A stretch of 64,000 nucleotides of DNA from a virus: positions 1 to 64,000 of the IMG/VR virus record IMGVR_UViG_3300047557_002984; one strand, 5' to 3'. Below the pieces are notes generated by a model. That model was given only the letters and a program-made list of their open reading frames with translations. It searched no databases and was not told the DNA's origin. Both the position numbers and the translations under genes were made by a program. Of this stretch, positions 8,312 to 17,089 are shown piece after piece; within the stretch, counting starts at the first letter, position 1, and each line of letters begins with the position of its first letter.

Positions 8312-8832
8312 TTCACCAGCGTTCTGCTTGCCAATAACAGCCCGGATAGCTTCATCCGCGCCATTTTGCCGAGTGCGCCCAAATCGCGCCCGGTGGCAAC
8401 CTGAAGCTCTGTCCCGCCCGCGCTGACCGTGCGGGAAAGATAGGCTTCATCCGTCCACGCCGGATTTGTCGCCAGCGCCAAGGCCATCTCACACTGGGCA
8501 TCTTTTACGGGCTGCGGGATCGCGTCAGCCGTCCAAAGACGCCCGCGCAAGTCCACCAGTCCCGTTGTAATCGTGGTATTCACCAACCGACGGCGAACGC
8601 CACCGAGGCGGGGCCATTCCAAGGCTTGCCCGGAGTTGGCCCGGCTCCCGATGTAGTTCTGGTTCTCAATCCACAACATTGCCTCCAGCAGAAAATTCGC
8701 CTTGTCATCGGTTGACACAGCTTCCCACCGTGAAGCGCGCGGCGTGGTCGCAAAGTACGCATCCGCGTTCTCGACGGAAACGTAGCTATTGGACGAAGCG
8801 CCGCTAATTGTTGTGATTAAGGTTGCCGCCAT
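8305..8832 (-). CDS. Head-tail connector, DnaT-like/gp6-like family
   Basis: 175 residues. 'SNSYVSVENADAYFATTPRA', 'LLEAMLWIENQNYIGSR', 'QALEWPR' and 'IPQPVKDAQCEMALALATN' are the hallmarks of the phage family annotated as DnaT-like ssDNA-binding or gp6-like connector. In this genomic position the connector role is far more likely. Start codon overlaps the previous stop (TAATG). Confidence 0.87.
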   Translation of the reverse strand: MAATLITTISGASSNSYVSVENADAYFATTPRASRWEAVSTDDKANFLLEAMLWIENQNYIGSRANSGQALEWPRLGGVRRRLVNTTITTGLVDLRGRLWTADAIPQPVKDAQCEMALALATNPAWTDEAYLSRTVSAGGTELQVATGRDLGALGKMARMKLSGLLLASRTLVKC

Positions 8833-9107
8833 TATTCGTCAGCTTTCCCTTTTGCCGCCGGTTTCGCCGGAGCAGCTTTCGGCGCGGGTGCAAAGACTTC
8901 CACAACGACGCCTTGCGCGGTGTACGCCTGGCTGATGCTCGCTTCATTCGGGCCGGGGTAGACCACAACCTTGTCACAAGGCTCTGTCACACCATCCCAG
9001 GAATCCGCATTGCGATACACAGCGCTTTCACCCTTGGCGCGCAATTCATCGCGCAAGGAAAGCCCTTCGCGGTTTTTCGATTCTGATCCGTAGACAATGA
9101 TTTTCAT
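8832..9107 (-). CDS. Small head-region protein with alanine/proline/lysine tail
   Basis: 91 residues from ATG at 9107, preceded by GGAGA; an upstream in-frame TTG at 9122 is less likely. N-terminal 'MKIIVYGSESKNREGLSLRD' resembles a short Rossmann-like strand-helix unit; the last 25 residues are Ala/Pro/Lys-rich and probably disordered. Unknown function between decoration-like and connector genes. Confidence 0.65.
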   Translation of the reverse strand: MKIIVYGSESKNREGLSLRDELRAKGESAVYRNADSWDGVTEPCDKVVVYPGPNEASISQAYTAQGVVVEVFAPAPKAAPAKPAAKGKADE

Positions 9108-9109
9108 CG

Positions 9110-9532
9110 TTACAGTCTCCAAGCAAAGCGCAGTGTAAACACCGGCTCGGCTACAGTGTTGGCCAACGTTCCCGTCGCGGCGACGCGCACGCGCAACCGA
9201 TCCCCCGCCACCACCTTCAAATCGGAAAGCGTGGTGCTCAGCGTCAGTGTGCGCTTTGTGTGCGCCGCAAGCGCGGTGCCGGTCGTGGTTTTCGTGGTGT
9301 TAGCATCGGTCGCAGCCAGCAACGCGGCAGAGCCAGCGCCAGCCTGACCCAGGTTGGTAATCGAAAACGTCACGTAGTTGGAACCGTTGGCAGCCAAGGC
9401 CGTTGTCCCGGAGAACAACGCCTCTGTCAGTTCGGCGTTCTTCGGCGCGATCACGTAAATATCCGTGTTTCCGGTGGTCGCAATCGTTGCCGGGTTGGCC
9501 TGGATAACCGTCTCACCAAATTTCGCGGGCAT
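9110..9532 (-). CDS. Capsid decoration-like protein
   Basis: 140 residues, Ala/Thr-rich and beta-rich throughout with no cysteines. It sits immediately downstream of the major capsid gene, where head decoration or stabilisation proteins are usually encoded. 'ITNLGQAGAGSAALLAATD' and 'LKVVAGDRLRVRVAATGT' suggest a jelly-roll or immunoglobulin-like sandwich. Assignment is by position and composition only. Confidence 0.5.
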   Translation of the reverse strand: MPAKFGETVIQANPATIATTGNTDIYVIAPKNAELTEALFSGTTALAANGSNYVTFSITNLGQAGAGSAALLAATDANTTKTTTGTALAAHTKRTLTLSTTLSDLKVVAGDRLRVRVAATGTLANTVAEPVFTLRFAWRL

Positions 9533-9596
9533 ATCGCTCCTTTCGTTTCGTAAAGCGCAAGGGCAGGTATTACGCCTGCCCCATTACGCGAAGTGA

Positions 9597-10577
9597 TTAA
9601 GCCGCGATGCACTGCAACACGACGCCAGCGGTGTCTTTGTTGTCCGTCACGCATTTGTCCCAGTTGGAGCCCGTACCGAGCGTGCCCGATGTCGGATTCG
9701 CGCCACCGTTGGCCACGTCCCAGGCAAAGCCCTTCACGCCGATATTGAAAGCGTATTCACCCTGATACCGGCGCACCAACTGTTCCAAGCCCGAAACGTC
9801 GTCAATCAGCAGGTCGGTCGGCTCGGATTCGAGCAAGCGAATCGCGCCCGCCGTCAGGCCCAACACGAAATACTGATCCGGGTTCGGCGTGGTGTTGATC
9901 AAGCTGGCAGAGTCCGTCACCAGAATGGGACGGCCCAAGCCCGGCACGTCCACGCGCTGCAAGAGTCCCTCGTAGATCGGCGCAACCTGATTGGCAACTT
10001 CGTTGATTGCCAAATCGAAATACTGCGTCGAGTGCATCACCCAGGCCACGATGCGGCTGCTGGCATCACCAAACTTGCGCATGGTGCCCAGCAGATTGGT
10101 CATCGTCGCGGTGGCAGGTGATCCCGCTGTCACGTCATTGGTCAGCGCGGCAACGTTGTTGATCGCAACGCGCGCGGCCAACAAGCCGTCGTTCAACATC
10201 CCCGTGACCATTTCCTTGCCGATCTGTTCACCGGCAACGATGTTGAACACGTCAGGATTCAGCCCCGACATCTTGAACGCCTTCTTGGTGGCGTCGTATT
10301 GGAACCGGCGATGAACTTTCACGTCCACGTTTTCAGCCTGCGCCAGTTTGACCGCTGTAGCAGCCGAAACCGAGGTCAGGTCTTGCCGTCCCACCGCCGT
10401 AGCTTGCGTGAAGAACGAGCGGTAAACGTAATCGCCCTTCGTGGTGTTGGAAGTCATCAGAATTGCGCCGTTCGCGCCGTTCGTGATGGCTTCCGTGCTC
10501 TGGGTCAAAGTCTCTGTCAGAGCGGTTGCTACCTGCTCGTTATAGACCTTGAAATCACTCGTCAATGAAGTTGCCAT
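9597..10577 (-). CDS. Major capsid protein (gp13-like, HK97 fold)
   Basis: 326 residues; ATG at 10577 with GGAGAAGGACAC upstream. 'KGDYVYRSFFTQ', 'RQDLTSVSAATAVKLAQ', 'VDVKVHRRFQY', 'GQIGKEMVTGMLNDGLLA'-type helix, 'IVAWVMHSTQYFDLA' and 'GLGRPILVTDSASLI' follow the order of the major capsid protein 13-like family. Located after the scaffold gene, as expected. No protease gene is seen nearby, so scaffold removal is probably by release or by a protease outside the recognised set. Confidence 0.9.
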   Translation of the reverse strand: MATSLTSDFKVYNEQVATALTETLTQSTEAITNGANGAILMTSNTTKGDYVYRSFFTQATAVGRQDLTSVSAATAVKLAQAENVDVKVHRRFQYDATKKAFKMSGLNPDVFNIVAGEQIGKEMVTGMLNDGLLAARVAINNVAALTNDVTAGSPATATMTNLLGTMRKFGDASSRIVAWVMHSTQYFDLAINEVANQVAPIYEGLLQRVDVPGLGRPILVTDSASLINTTPNPDQYFVLGLTAGAIRLLESEPTDLLIDDVSGLEQLVRRYQGEYAFNIGVKGFAWDVANGGANPTSGTLGTGSNWDKCVTDNKDTAGVVLQCIAA

Positions 10578-10633
10578 GTGTCCTTCTCCCTATCCGTTAT
10601 CACCAGACAGGAAGCGTGTTCCTGCCCATCCCT

Positions 10634-11452
10634 CTACATTGGCAGCTTGTTGTACGCGTCGGCCCCGTGCCGCCGTATGTATTCTGCCTTTTCTTCGTGC
10701 GTCATCTTGCTGCGCTTGAAGTTGCCACCACCGCCCGCTGTGCGCGTGCCGGTCGTGGAACCACTACCGCCGTGCTGTTCTGGCGCGTCGTATAAAAAAT
10801 CAAATTTGCTGCGCAGAAACTCATTTACAAACCGTTCCGGCTTCAGGTCGCTGGGCATCCCGTCTTCGTCCATCGGAACCAGCGTCTTGCCGTCCTCGTT
10901 CCATTGGAAGAACTCATCTGCCTCTTTCAGCCACGTTCCCAGGCGCTCTTTCTTCACGCCATTGGAAAGCGCCAGCCCGGTCAGCGTCGTGCGCTTCACG
11001 AACGCCTGATGATCGGCTTGCACTCTGGCAAGCTCCGCTTCGCGCTCTTTCAACGCGGCGGCGTGTGCGTCCTTCAACTTCTTTAATTCGCGGTCGTGGC
11101 TCTGCCGCCATTTGGCTTGCAGTTCCTCCACGTTCACGCTCTTGCCATCTGCGCTCTGGCCTTGCGTGCCGCTCGGCGTGGTTGTCGCCTCGCCTTCGCC
11201 TTCTGCTTGCTTGGATTGCCACTCCTGGAATGCGCTCCAAACGTCATCCTCAACGCCTTCAAATCTCTTGGCCGCGTTCTGCGCAGTTTGTAATTTGCCC
11301 AGAAGCTCTTGATTCTTCTTTTTCAAGCCCGCCGCTTTCGCTTCCGCGTAGCGTTCGGGATCAAGCACGAAACCTGCCTCGGTTTCAGCGTAAACACCTT
11401 TGAACTCATCCCCGACCTCATCAAGGGACGCCACCTGTAACGGAATCGCCAT
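10634..11452 (-). CDS. Capsid scaffolding protein
   Basis: 272 residues. 'LDPERYAEAKAAGLKKKNQELLGKL' begins a long coiled coil; the centre is acidic and Gln/Lys-rich ('LKKLKDAHAAALKEREAELA'); the C-terminus is basic with a GGGGNFKRSKMT segment. This is the usual profile of a scaffold or capsid assembly protein, encoded just before the major capsid gene. SD GAGGAAATGG at the start. The strong terminator at 11494 lies between this gene and its upstream promoter. Confidence 0.82.
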   Translation of the reverse strand: MAIPLQVASLDEVGDEFKGVYAETEAGFVLDPERYAEAKAAGLKKKNQELLGKLQTAQNAAKRFEGVEDDVWSAFQEWQSKQAEGEGEATTTPSGTQGQSADGKSVNVEELQAKWRQSHDRELKKLKDAHAAALKEREAELARVQADHQAFVKRTTLTGLALSNGVKKERLGTWLKEADEFFQWNEDGKTLVPMDEDGMPSDLKPERFVNEFLRSKFDFLYDAPEQHGGSGSTTGTRTAGGGGNFKRSKMTHEEKAEYIRRHGADAYNKLPM

Positions 11453-11493
11453 TTCCTCTGCCTCGCTTCGGAATGCCCAGCCTTACTGGGGAA

Positions 11494-11532
11494 TAAAAAA
11501 AGCGCCGCGACTCCCGAAGGAATCACGGCGCT
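11494..11532 (-). terminator. Rho-independent terminator before the scaffold gene
   Basis: Minus strand: 7 G/C-rich pairs AGCGCCG/CGGCGCT, one mismatch, 6 more pairs GATTCC/GGAGTC, closed by a TTCG tetraloop and followed by seven T. This is close to an ideal intrinsic terminator, placed 40 nt upstream of the scaffold start. It must be read through or bypassed for capsid genes to be expressed. Confidence 0.9.
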
Positions 11533-11676
11533 CAACTCGTGGGTTTGCCTACAATAGGCAGCCTACTTTTTCAACAAAAGAACCTGACGCGTGCGGCGTG
11601 CCGGATGTATCTATCCCGGCTTTGTAGCTCACCCCGAAAGGACGCCGCACTTGAAAATGAACATCAGAATCACTCG
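11494..11676 (-). ncRNA. Candidate structured leader RNA / small RNA before the scaffold gene
   Basis: From the promoter at 11682-11710 a transcript of about 180 nt would end at the terminator above. Its core (11590-11649 region) is closed by a perfect 9-bp stem GTGCGGCGT/ACGCCGCAC; inside are a short UUCG-capped stem, an 11-nt linker and a second stem GCCGG/CCGGC, i.e. a three-way junction. A further hairpin TGCCTA-ttg-TAGGCA follows, then the terminator. No ORF with a ribosome site fits. It could be a stand-alone small RNA, a riboswitch-like attenuator, or a cis-acting antitermination RNA comparable in role to HK022 put. It matches no family I know. Confidence 0.55.
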
Positions 11677-11681
11677 CGCGG

Positions 11682-11710
11682 ATTATACCATAACCGCACA
11701 ATTTGCAAGC
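11682..11710 (-). promoter_or_regulatory. Extended -10 promoter upstream of the scaffold leader
   Basis: Minus strand TATGG-TATAAT (-10 at 11682-11687) has the TGN extension and a perfect -10 hexamer; TTGCAA lies 15 nt upstream and is a weak -35 at short spacing. It overlaps the end of the zinc-ribbon gene, so a new transcript starts before the scaffold and capsid genes. Confidence 0.6.
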
Positions 11711-11943
11711 ACAATTTCTACGACCGGCACCGGGGCTGTAACTTTTCCCTCTTTTGCCGGATACCAGACCGTCAGGCGATGGCACAGCGGGCAATAGGGC
11801 CGCGTGCGGTCGCGGAACTCAATTGCTACCGATTGCTCGCCAATCGTGCAGGCGATCAGCAATCGTACCCCGTCCGTCCGGCCTAGCTCTGCGCCGCAAT
11901 TTCGACACACAAACAAAGAAAGGCTTTGGTATACTTCCATCAT
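11683..11943 (-). CDS. Zinc-ribbon protein between portal and scaffold
   Basis: About 86 residues. Two CxxC pairs, 'CRNCGAEL' near residue 14 and 'CPLCHRL' near residue 52, define a zinc ribbon. Start is uncertain: ATG codons at 11943 and 11940 lack a ribosome binding site, and a TTG at 11979 is possible. The interval 11944-12071 up to the portal stop holds no other convincing gene on this strand. Probable small nucleic-acid or protein-binding adaptor. Confidence 0.6.
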   Translation of the reverse strand: MMEVYQSLSLFVCRNCGAELGRTDGVRLLIACTIGEQSVAIEFRDRTRPYCPLCHRLTVWYPAKEGKVTAPVPVVEIVLANCAVMV

Positions 11944-12071
11944 GCGAAAACAATTTCTCAACGCGTATAAGGGGCGCAAAATTCAGCCGGAAGCCTGGAA
12001 AGCGTTCGCCCTTGACCTCTCCTTTAATGGCTTCCCCGTCAAAGAAATGAGCCACGATGAACTGCTTGTCA

Positions 12072-13622
12072 TCATTGGCGGGCTTGCATTTCGCGGACTG
12101 GCGGAGTTTGCGCCGGAACCACAGGCGGAGGGGCTAACCGCCGCTGTTCTTCCTCAATCCGGGTCAGTTCGTCTTCCTCGTCCAGCGTGTCCGCCAGCAA
12201 GCCGCCGCGCTTCTCGACGGAAAGCAAGGTGCGAATAGAGAGCATCTTGTCTACCGCCTGCTGACGCAGCGTGGCCAAGTCTGCCGGGCTGAGAATTAGT
12301 TCTTCGCCTGTAATCCCCATCTCAACTTCACCGCCCGCATCGTCACCCAAGCCGTACCAGAGCGCGGAAAACTGCAAGGCGAGTTCCAGGCAATCCTTCA
12401 GGGCTTGCGTGATCTGCGAAAGGCGCGACGCGCGCTTGCCTGCTCGCAATAACTGCTCCGTCGCGGTCGTAGCGACGGCTGAGCCTTCCAATAAAAGCGA
12501 CTCAAACCCCATCCGGCGAATCTGCTCCTTGTTCTTCGTAAGCTGCCGCTCCATCGCCTGTAGCCCTGTCCCCGCTGGCTCTGCATAGGCCACCATCCCG
12601 CCAGCCTCACAATCCAAAATCGTTGTCTTGCCCCAGGCTTGCTGCGCGGAATCTTCCTCGGCTGGCTTTAGGTTTACTGTGAACGGGATCGGGGATGAGC
12701 AGATGTGAAGGTTGCTCTCGTGGTCGGATTGCTGCACGTAGTCCTTCACGCACAGACGCCCCAAATCGTAGAGGGTCGGCCCGCCGTTCTGGCGCTCGTC
12801 GTCAGGATCGGGATTGGCAATAAAAGGCGCAACCGGAATGCGGGAGAACTTGCGCGGGTCAAGCTGGCCATTGTCTACCAGCACAGTCTTGGTGGTCTTC
12901 TTGCCGGTGAAATCCGCGTCCCCGTCTTGTTCTTCCCATAGCTCCCACTCTACCGGCCCGGTTACAACGTATTGCCGGTTAGAGATCGCCTCCACGGGCA
13001 AGCGCCAGACGCGATAGCGGACAACTTCCACCTCGCCAAACGCCCCCTCCGGTACGCTATCCACTTCGCGGAAGACGATCTGCTGAAGCGTCGCCTTGCC
13101 ATTGATGAACACGTAGCGCGGGCGCGTGTGAACCTGCGGCCCGGCGTACAGCGTCCAATAGGGGCGCAGGTTTAGCTGTTTGGATTGGGCAGCGTCCAGC
13201 GTGCCACGTTGCGCAACCGGCACGCTCGGCATATCCACCAACACATAGGCCGCGCCGTAATGGATGCCTTTGCGCAGCAACCGATGATTGAACACGTCCA
13301 TGTGTGTTCCGGCAAGGTCTATGTCCTCCGCGTCGGTCACGATCTGCGCCGGAACGGTTTGCGATAGCTTCACCGGCTTACGCAGCACCGCGCCTACAAT
13401 CGCGTCCAGCGTTGCGGCGTAATCACCATCAAATGTGCTTTGCTCCAGCCGGTCAATATAGGCGGCGTCCGACTCTGCCGGGAATTGCGGCAGCATATCG
13501 GTCTTTGCTTCCTGCATTGCAAATGATCCGCCCAAAAGCGTATCCACGAATTGCCACATCGTGCGCAACCGCCCGCCGTAATCCGCGCTCTGGTAATCTG
13601 GTGTGTCTGCCATCCCGTCCAT
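12072..13622 (-). CDS. Portal protein (DUF4055 family)
   Basis: 516 residues, ATG at 13622 with GGGACGGGAG upstream (ATG at 13613 also possible). 'MLPQFPAESDAAYIDRLEQSTFDGDY', shown here only as its first part, 'LDAIVGAVLRKPVKL', 'RLLRKGIHYGAAYVLVDMPS' and 'RPYWTLYAGPQV' follow the DUF4055 portal family. The C-terminal third is helical and acidic, ending Pro-rich. Forms the dodecameric DNA channel at one capsid vertex. Downstream of the terminase as expected. Confidence 0.88.
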   Translation of the reverse strand: MDGMADTPDYQSADYGGRLRTMWQFVDTLLGGSFAMQEAKTDMLPQFPAESDAAYIDRLEQSTFDGDYAATLDAIVGAVLRKPVKLSQTVPAQIVTDAEDIDLAGTHMDVFNHRLLRKGIHYGAAYVLVDMPSVPVAQRGTLDAAQSKQLNLRPYWTLYAGPQVHTRPRYVFINGKATLQQIVFREVDSVPEGAFGEVEVVRYRVWRLPVEAISNRQYVVTGPVEWELWEEQDGDADFTGKKTTKTVLVDNGQLDPRKFSRIPVAPFIANPDPDDERQNGGPTLYDLGRLCVKDYVQQSDHESNLHICSSPIPFTVNLKPAEEDSAQQAWGKTTILDCEAGGMVAYAEPAGTGLQAMERQLTKNKEQIRRMGFESLLLEGSAVATTATEQLLRAGKRASRLSQITQALKDCLELALQFSALWYGLGDDAGGEVEMGITGEELILSPADLATLRQQAVDKMLSIRTLLSVEKRGGLLADTLDEEDELTRIEEEQRRLAPPPVVPAQTPPVREMQARQ

Positions 13623-13635
13623 CTCCCGTCCCGTC

Positions 13636-15012
13636 CTAAATCCGAAACTCGCGCGCCCGGTATTGCGGAAAATGCTTTTGCATCACGCCATACCGCAAGC
13701 AGTCATACGCGTCATCGCCGCCTTCGCCATTCATATCCGCGTCCACTTTGAGCACGTCTTCAGGATCGCGCGGGTCACAAACCATACGCGTGAGCGTTGA
13801 GATCGTGCGCGGGCATCGCTCCCGTACCAGCTTGAGCCGTGGCGCAATGCCCAACTCTTGATTGCCCAATCGTTCCGCGATTTCCTTTGCCCCTGTGATG
13901 CGGTCAATGTTCGCCTTTTCCAGCGTGATCCCTATGCCCGCACCCGTCTCAGGATCAACCGCGTCTTTGTACTGCTGCGCAATCGTGCGGGCCGTCGCAT
14001 CCCCCCGCTGCTGGAAACAATCGTGCCCGGCAACGATTTGGCGGATGCGATGAAAGGGAATCTTGCATCGCTCTGCCAAGCGCCGGATCGCCCGGCAATG
14101 CTGCGGCACTAGCCATTTGTGCTGTACGTGCTCTGCCAGCATATAAATCACGCCGTCATTGTCGCGCGTAAACAACCCAAATGCGGTGGGGTGCGCAAAG
14201 CCGTAGTCCAGCGCCCCCCAGATAGGCCAATCTCCCGGCACGTCAAACGGTTCGCACGTATGCAAGCTCTCGTCCCACGATTCAAAATATAAGCCTTCCG
14301 CGCCAACCCATTTCCCGTCACGCAGCCGCGCCCGCCGAATGCCTGTCAAACTGTTGAGCGTTGCCATCGTGCGTTCGCCTTGTGGCGTCCACACTTGCGC
14401 AACCTCATCCCACAGCGAGGGGTTGTCTTTGTGCGTCGTCTCAAAGAGCCGCAATTCCGGGCGCTTAATGATCCAGTGATCCTCCGCGCCGGGGTTGCAA
14501 TCGCCAAAAATCAAGGGCGTTTTCGTTACCGCACCGCGCCCCGTACACCGCGTCAGCAGCGTCTCCCAATCCGACAGGCTCAGTTCTTCGGCCTGGTTCA
14601 GGTAAATAAAATCGCGTTCACCGGACAGAATCTTTTGCGGGTTATCCATCCCGCCAATCCACAACCGCGATCCGTTCGGGTACTGATACCACTCCGGCTT
14701 CTGTCCGCCGTATGGCTGCGCCGGTGCGTCTCCCATCGCTTCGCGTAAATCCTGAATGCGACGGTATGTGACCAGCACCGTCCCCCAGATCGCCACCTGA
14801 AGCTTGCGCGCCAGAATCGCTTGCGCGCCCGGCGTCTCGCGCAACAGGGAATCCAGACGCCAAACCGTAGCCCAGGTTTTCCCTGTCTCCGCCGGGCCGG
14901 ACAGCATAAACTCTGCCGTCTTTGCTGCGCCCGGTTCGCCCACATACGACTGGATCGCAAGGTTTGCACCGCGAAAGATAGGTGCGGAGGGTTGCGCGTC
15001 CCGCAACGTCAA
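13636..15012 (-). CDS. Terminase large subunit
   Basis: About 458 residues. Walker A 'LSGPAETGKTWATV', Walker B-like 'RDFIYLNQAEELSL', then a nuclease domain with 'WGALDYGFAHPTAFGLF' (first Asp) and 'GEGGDDAYDCLRYG' (later acidic pair). It pumps DNA into the prohead and cuts it. The frame is open upstream to 15225, but that part overlaps the small subunit; TTG at 15012, just after its stop, is the most economical start, with ATG at 15129 an alternative. No start is well supported by a ribosome site. Confidence 0.9.
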   Translation of the reverse strand: MTLRDAQPSAPIFRGANLAIQSYVGEPGAAKTAEFMLSGPAETGKTWATVWRLDSLLRETPGAQAILARKLQVAIWGTVLVTYRRIQDLREAMGDAPAQPYGGQKPEWYQYPNGSRLWIGGMDNPQKILSGERDFIYLNQAEELSLSDWETLLTRCTGRGAVTKTPLIFGDCNPGAEDHWIIKRPELRLFETTHKDNPSLWDEVAQVWTPQGERTMATLNSLTGIRRARLRDGKWVGAEGLYFESWDESLHTCEPFDVPGDWPIWGALDYGFAHPTAFGLFTRDNDGVIYMLAEHVQHKWLVPQHCRAIRRLAERCKIPFHRIRQIVAGHDCFQQRGDATARTIAQQYKDAVDPETGAGIGITLEKANIDRITGAKEIAERLGNQELGIAPRLKLVRERCPRTISTLTRMVCDPRDPEDVLKVDADMNGEGGDDAYDCLRYGVMQKHFPQYRAREFRI

Positions 15013-15025
15013 AGAACGATTCGCG

Positions 15026-15697
15026 TCAGTGTGCAGTCCCTGCGCGATCAGCGATAAGGCCGAATTGATTGAGAGCCGCTTGGAACGCGCGGAGGTCTTC
15101 TGTGTCCCTAATTGTAGAGTTTGCTGCATCAACGATCTTGCCCACCATCGCCAACAATTGCTCAGCCGTGTACACCATTTCAGACTGCACCAGCCGCCGA
15201 TGCTCACGCTCCTTTGTTCTACCAACCTGCTCGGTGACGCGGTAAACCTCCTGCCAACGGAGCGAATCTGCCATACCGCGATTGATCAACGATTCCAGCC
15301 GGTTTAAGGCTTCCGTCATTTGCGCCGCCGCCTCGGCCCGCTCATCGCTCCCCGCTGGTGCTTGCTGTGCGCGTTGTGCCGCCTTGCGGTAATCCTTGAA
15401 TGCGTCTTGCGCCTGATCCCAGAGCGGCAACGATTCGCCGGTTTCCAGCAATTCGTGAAGGCGTGCTTGCAGCAACGCAGCGTCGGCGCGAAACTCCATC
15501 AACTGCGGGTCTTCCAGACTTTCGCGGTATTTTTCAGCGAGTCGAGCGGGAATATACTTACTGCGGCGTCCGTGTTGGTACGCGTGATGCGCCGGGCCAA
15601 TCGGGCGCGTGCCGCCGTGCGTCCGGCAATATTCGCGCCCATTCATCGCGCTCTTGCCGCAAGGTTCGCCTCGGTTGTTTCTCCCTTTACACTTCAT
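15026..15697 (-). CDS. Probable terminase small subunit with N-terminal zinc finger
   Basis: About 223 residues from ATG at 15697 (TTG at 15754 is the other candidate). The N-terminus has 'CKGRNNRGEPCGKSAM' and 'YCRTHGGTRPIGPAHHAYQH', the Cys/His and HGG motif found in many phage proteins encoded before the large terminase. The remainder is helical coiled coil. By position it should bind the packaging site. The zinc-finger N-terminus is less usual than a helix-turn-helix. Confidence 0.65.
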   Translation of the reverse strand: MKCKGRNNRGEPCGKSAMNGREYCRTHGGTRPIGPAHHAYQHGRRSKYIPARLAEKYRESLEDPQLMEFRADAALLQARLHELLETGESLPLWDQAQDAFKDYRKAAQRAQQAPAGSDERAEAAAQMTEALNRLESLINRGMADSLRWQEVYRVTEQVGRTKEREHRRLVQSEMVYTAEQLLAMVGKIVDAANSTIRDTEDLRAFQAALNQFGLIADRAGTAH

Positions 15698-15771
15698 GGT
15701 GAATGACTTATCAAGAAAAGCGTCGCACCGATACGCCAGATGTTCCCTTTTCAAGCGTTAGTTTTACAGGC

Positions 15772-17037
15772 TTAGCCGTTTAATCGCTCTAGCAACTTGG
15801 CGGTCTTACCAGTCTCAGCCTCCCAGCGAGAGATGATCACATTCACGTATTTCGGCTCTACCTCGACAACGCGGGCTTTGCGGTTCGTGCGCTCGCAGGC
15901 AATAAGGGTCGTGCCGGAGCCGCCGAAGGGTTCAAATACTGTGTCGCCTAGTTCTGAGCTGTAACGAACTGCCCGTTCAACAAGTTCAACGGGCTTCATG
16001 GTTGGGTGCTCTTCTGAAACTCTTGGGCGAGGAATCTCCCACACATCATCTTTGTCTCTACCTGCGGAGTCTGAAAACGAGCTTTTACTTTTTGCGTGCC
16101 ATCCGTACCAGATAGGCTCATAGCGCCGGTGGTACTTACTGCGTCCAAGAACAAACTGATCTTTCACCCAGATCACGGTAGCCGACCAATGGAAGCCTTC
16201 AGCGCGAAGACAACTGTCAAGCGTTGGCCATTCAGATGCACCTAAGACGCAGTAAAGATCGCCCGTAAGATATTGAGCGAGTGGCCGCATAAAACCTTGA
16301 AGAAACGCTCGAAAGTCTTCAGGGGAAAGATCGTCATTTTCCAAGCCCTGTCTTTGCCTGTGCCTTGGATTTGAGTCTTTACCGATTGCTACGTTCCACG
16401 GTGGATCAGTAAAACACATCGTAGCTTTTCCATTTGCCATCACCCGCGCCACGTCTTCAGCCTTCGTGCTATCGCCACACAGCACTCGATGTTCGCCGCA
16501 TTCCCACAAGTCCCCGTACTGCACTCGCGCTTGCAATTCTTCGGGTGTTACATCAAAATCGTCTCCACCATTTCCAGGTTTAATATCTTCTACCCGCGCC
16601 AAGCTCGCCAGTAATGCCTCAATCTCATCTCGCTTATACAGCGAACTTACGTCAATCCCACTCTGCGTGTGTTCAAGCAGTATTTCCACGTCCGGCGAAT
16701 AACCGACTTCCGACGCGCGATTGTCCGCAATAGCCAATTGCCGGGCCTTGTCGCGCTCGGCTCCCTGGCCAAGCAACCGTAAGTCCGTGCGTTGGACGAC
16801 AACCAATTCGCTGCCATCGGTTTCAATCACGCGCACGGGTAACTGGTGGTTGATTGCAACCTCCAGCGTCTTGTTGCCAGCAATCACGACCCCCTCGCTA
16901 TCCGCCAGAATGCTTCGCCCCGCGCCTAGCTCGGTCAGCGACCAATCAATGACTTGCCGCCCGCGCTCCGTGCCCTTGTTCACATTAGCCGGATCAGCTT
17001 TCAGGTCGCCGACGCTTTGGATTTTCTTCTTCGCCAC
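15772..17037 (-). CDS. ParB-like nuclease domain fused to DNA N6-adenine/N4-cytosine methyltransferase
   Basis: 421 residues, GTG start with GGGAGAGGGTG upstream. Residues 1-110 are a ParB/Srx-like domain ('LKADPANVNKGTERG', 'GVVI AGNKTLE' type, 'ARQLAIADNRASE'). Residues about 180-415 are an amino-methyltransferase with 'MCFTDPPWNVAIG' (DPPW, catalytic) and 'VFEPFGGSGTTLIACE' (SAM site, FxGxG), beta-class order. It is likely to methylate phage DNA against host restriction; the target is not predictable. Lies between lysis-region genes and terminase. Confidence 0.9.
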   Translation of the reverse strand: MAKKKIQSVGDLKADPANVNKGTERGRQVIDWSLTELGAGRSILADSEGVVIAGNKTLEVAINHQLPVRVIETDGSELVVVQRTDLRLLGQGAERDKARQLAIADNRASEVGYSPDVEILLEHTQSGIDVSSLYKRDEIEALLASLARVEDIKPGNGGDDFDVTPEELQARVQYGDLWECGEHRVLCGDSTKAEDVARVMANGKATMCFTDPPWNVAIGKDSNPRHRQRQGLENDDLSPEDFRAFLQGFMRPLAQYLTGDLYCVLGASEWPTLDSCLRAEGFHWSATVIWVKDQFVLGRSKYHRRYEPIWYGWHAKSKSSFSDSAGRDKDDVWEIPRPRVSEEHPTMKPVELVERAVRYSSELGDTVFEPFGGSGTTLIACERTNRKARVVEVEPKYVNVIISRWEAETGKTAKLLERLNG

Positions 17038-17089
17038 TACTCACCCTCTCCCATCCACCGCTTGCCCGTGAAGCGCTTCCGCCCGATAA

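Noticed and set aside
11590-11649. Known riboswitch or ribozyme class for the scaffold leader
   Set aside because: No match to hammerhead, twister, purine, cyclic-di-GMP or other consensus that I could recall; left as unclassified.
11819-12055. Minus-strand 78-codon frame overlapping the zinc-ribbon gene
   Set aside because: No ribosome site, and it overlaps a frame with a clear four-cysteine zinc ribbon.
11942-12238. Plus-strand frame starting MRKQFLNAYKG between zinc-ribbon and portal genes
   Set aside because: First 43 codons look protein-like, but there is no ribosome site and more than half the frame is antisense to the portal end; undecided, not listed.
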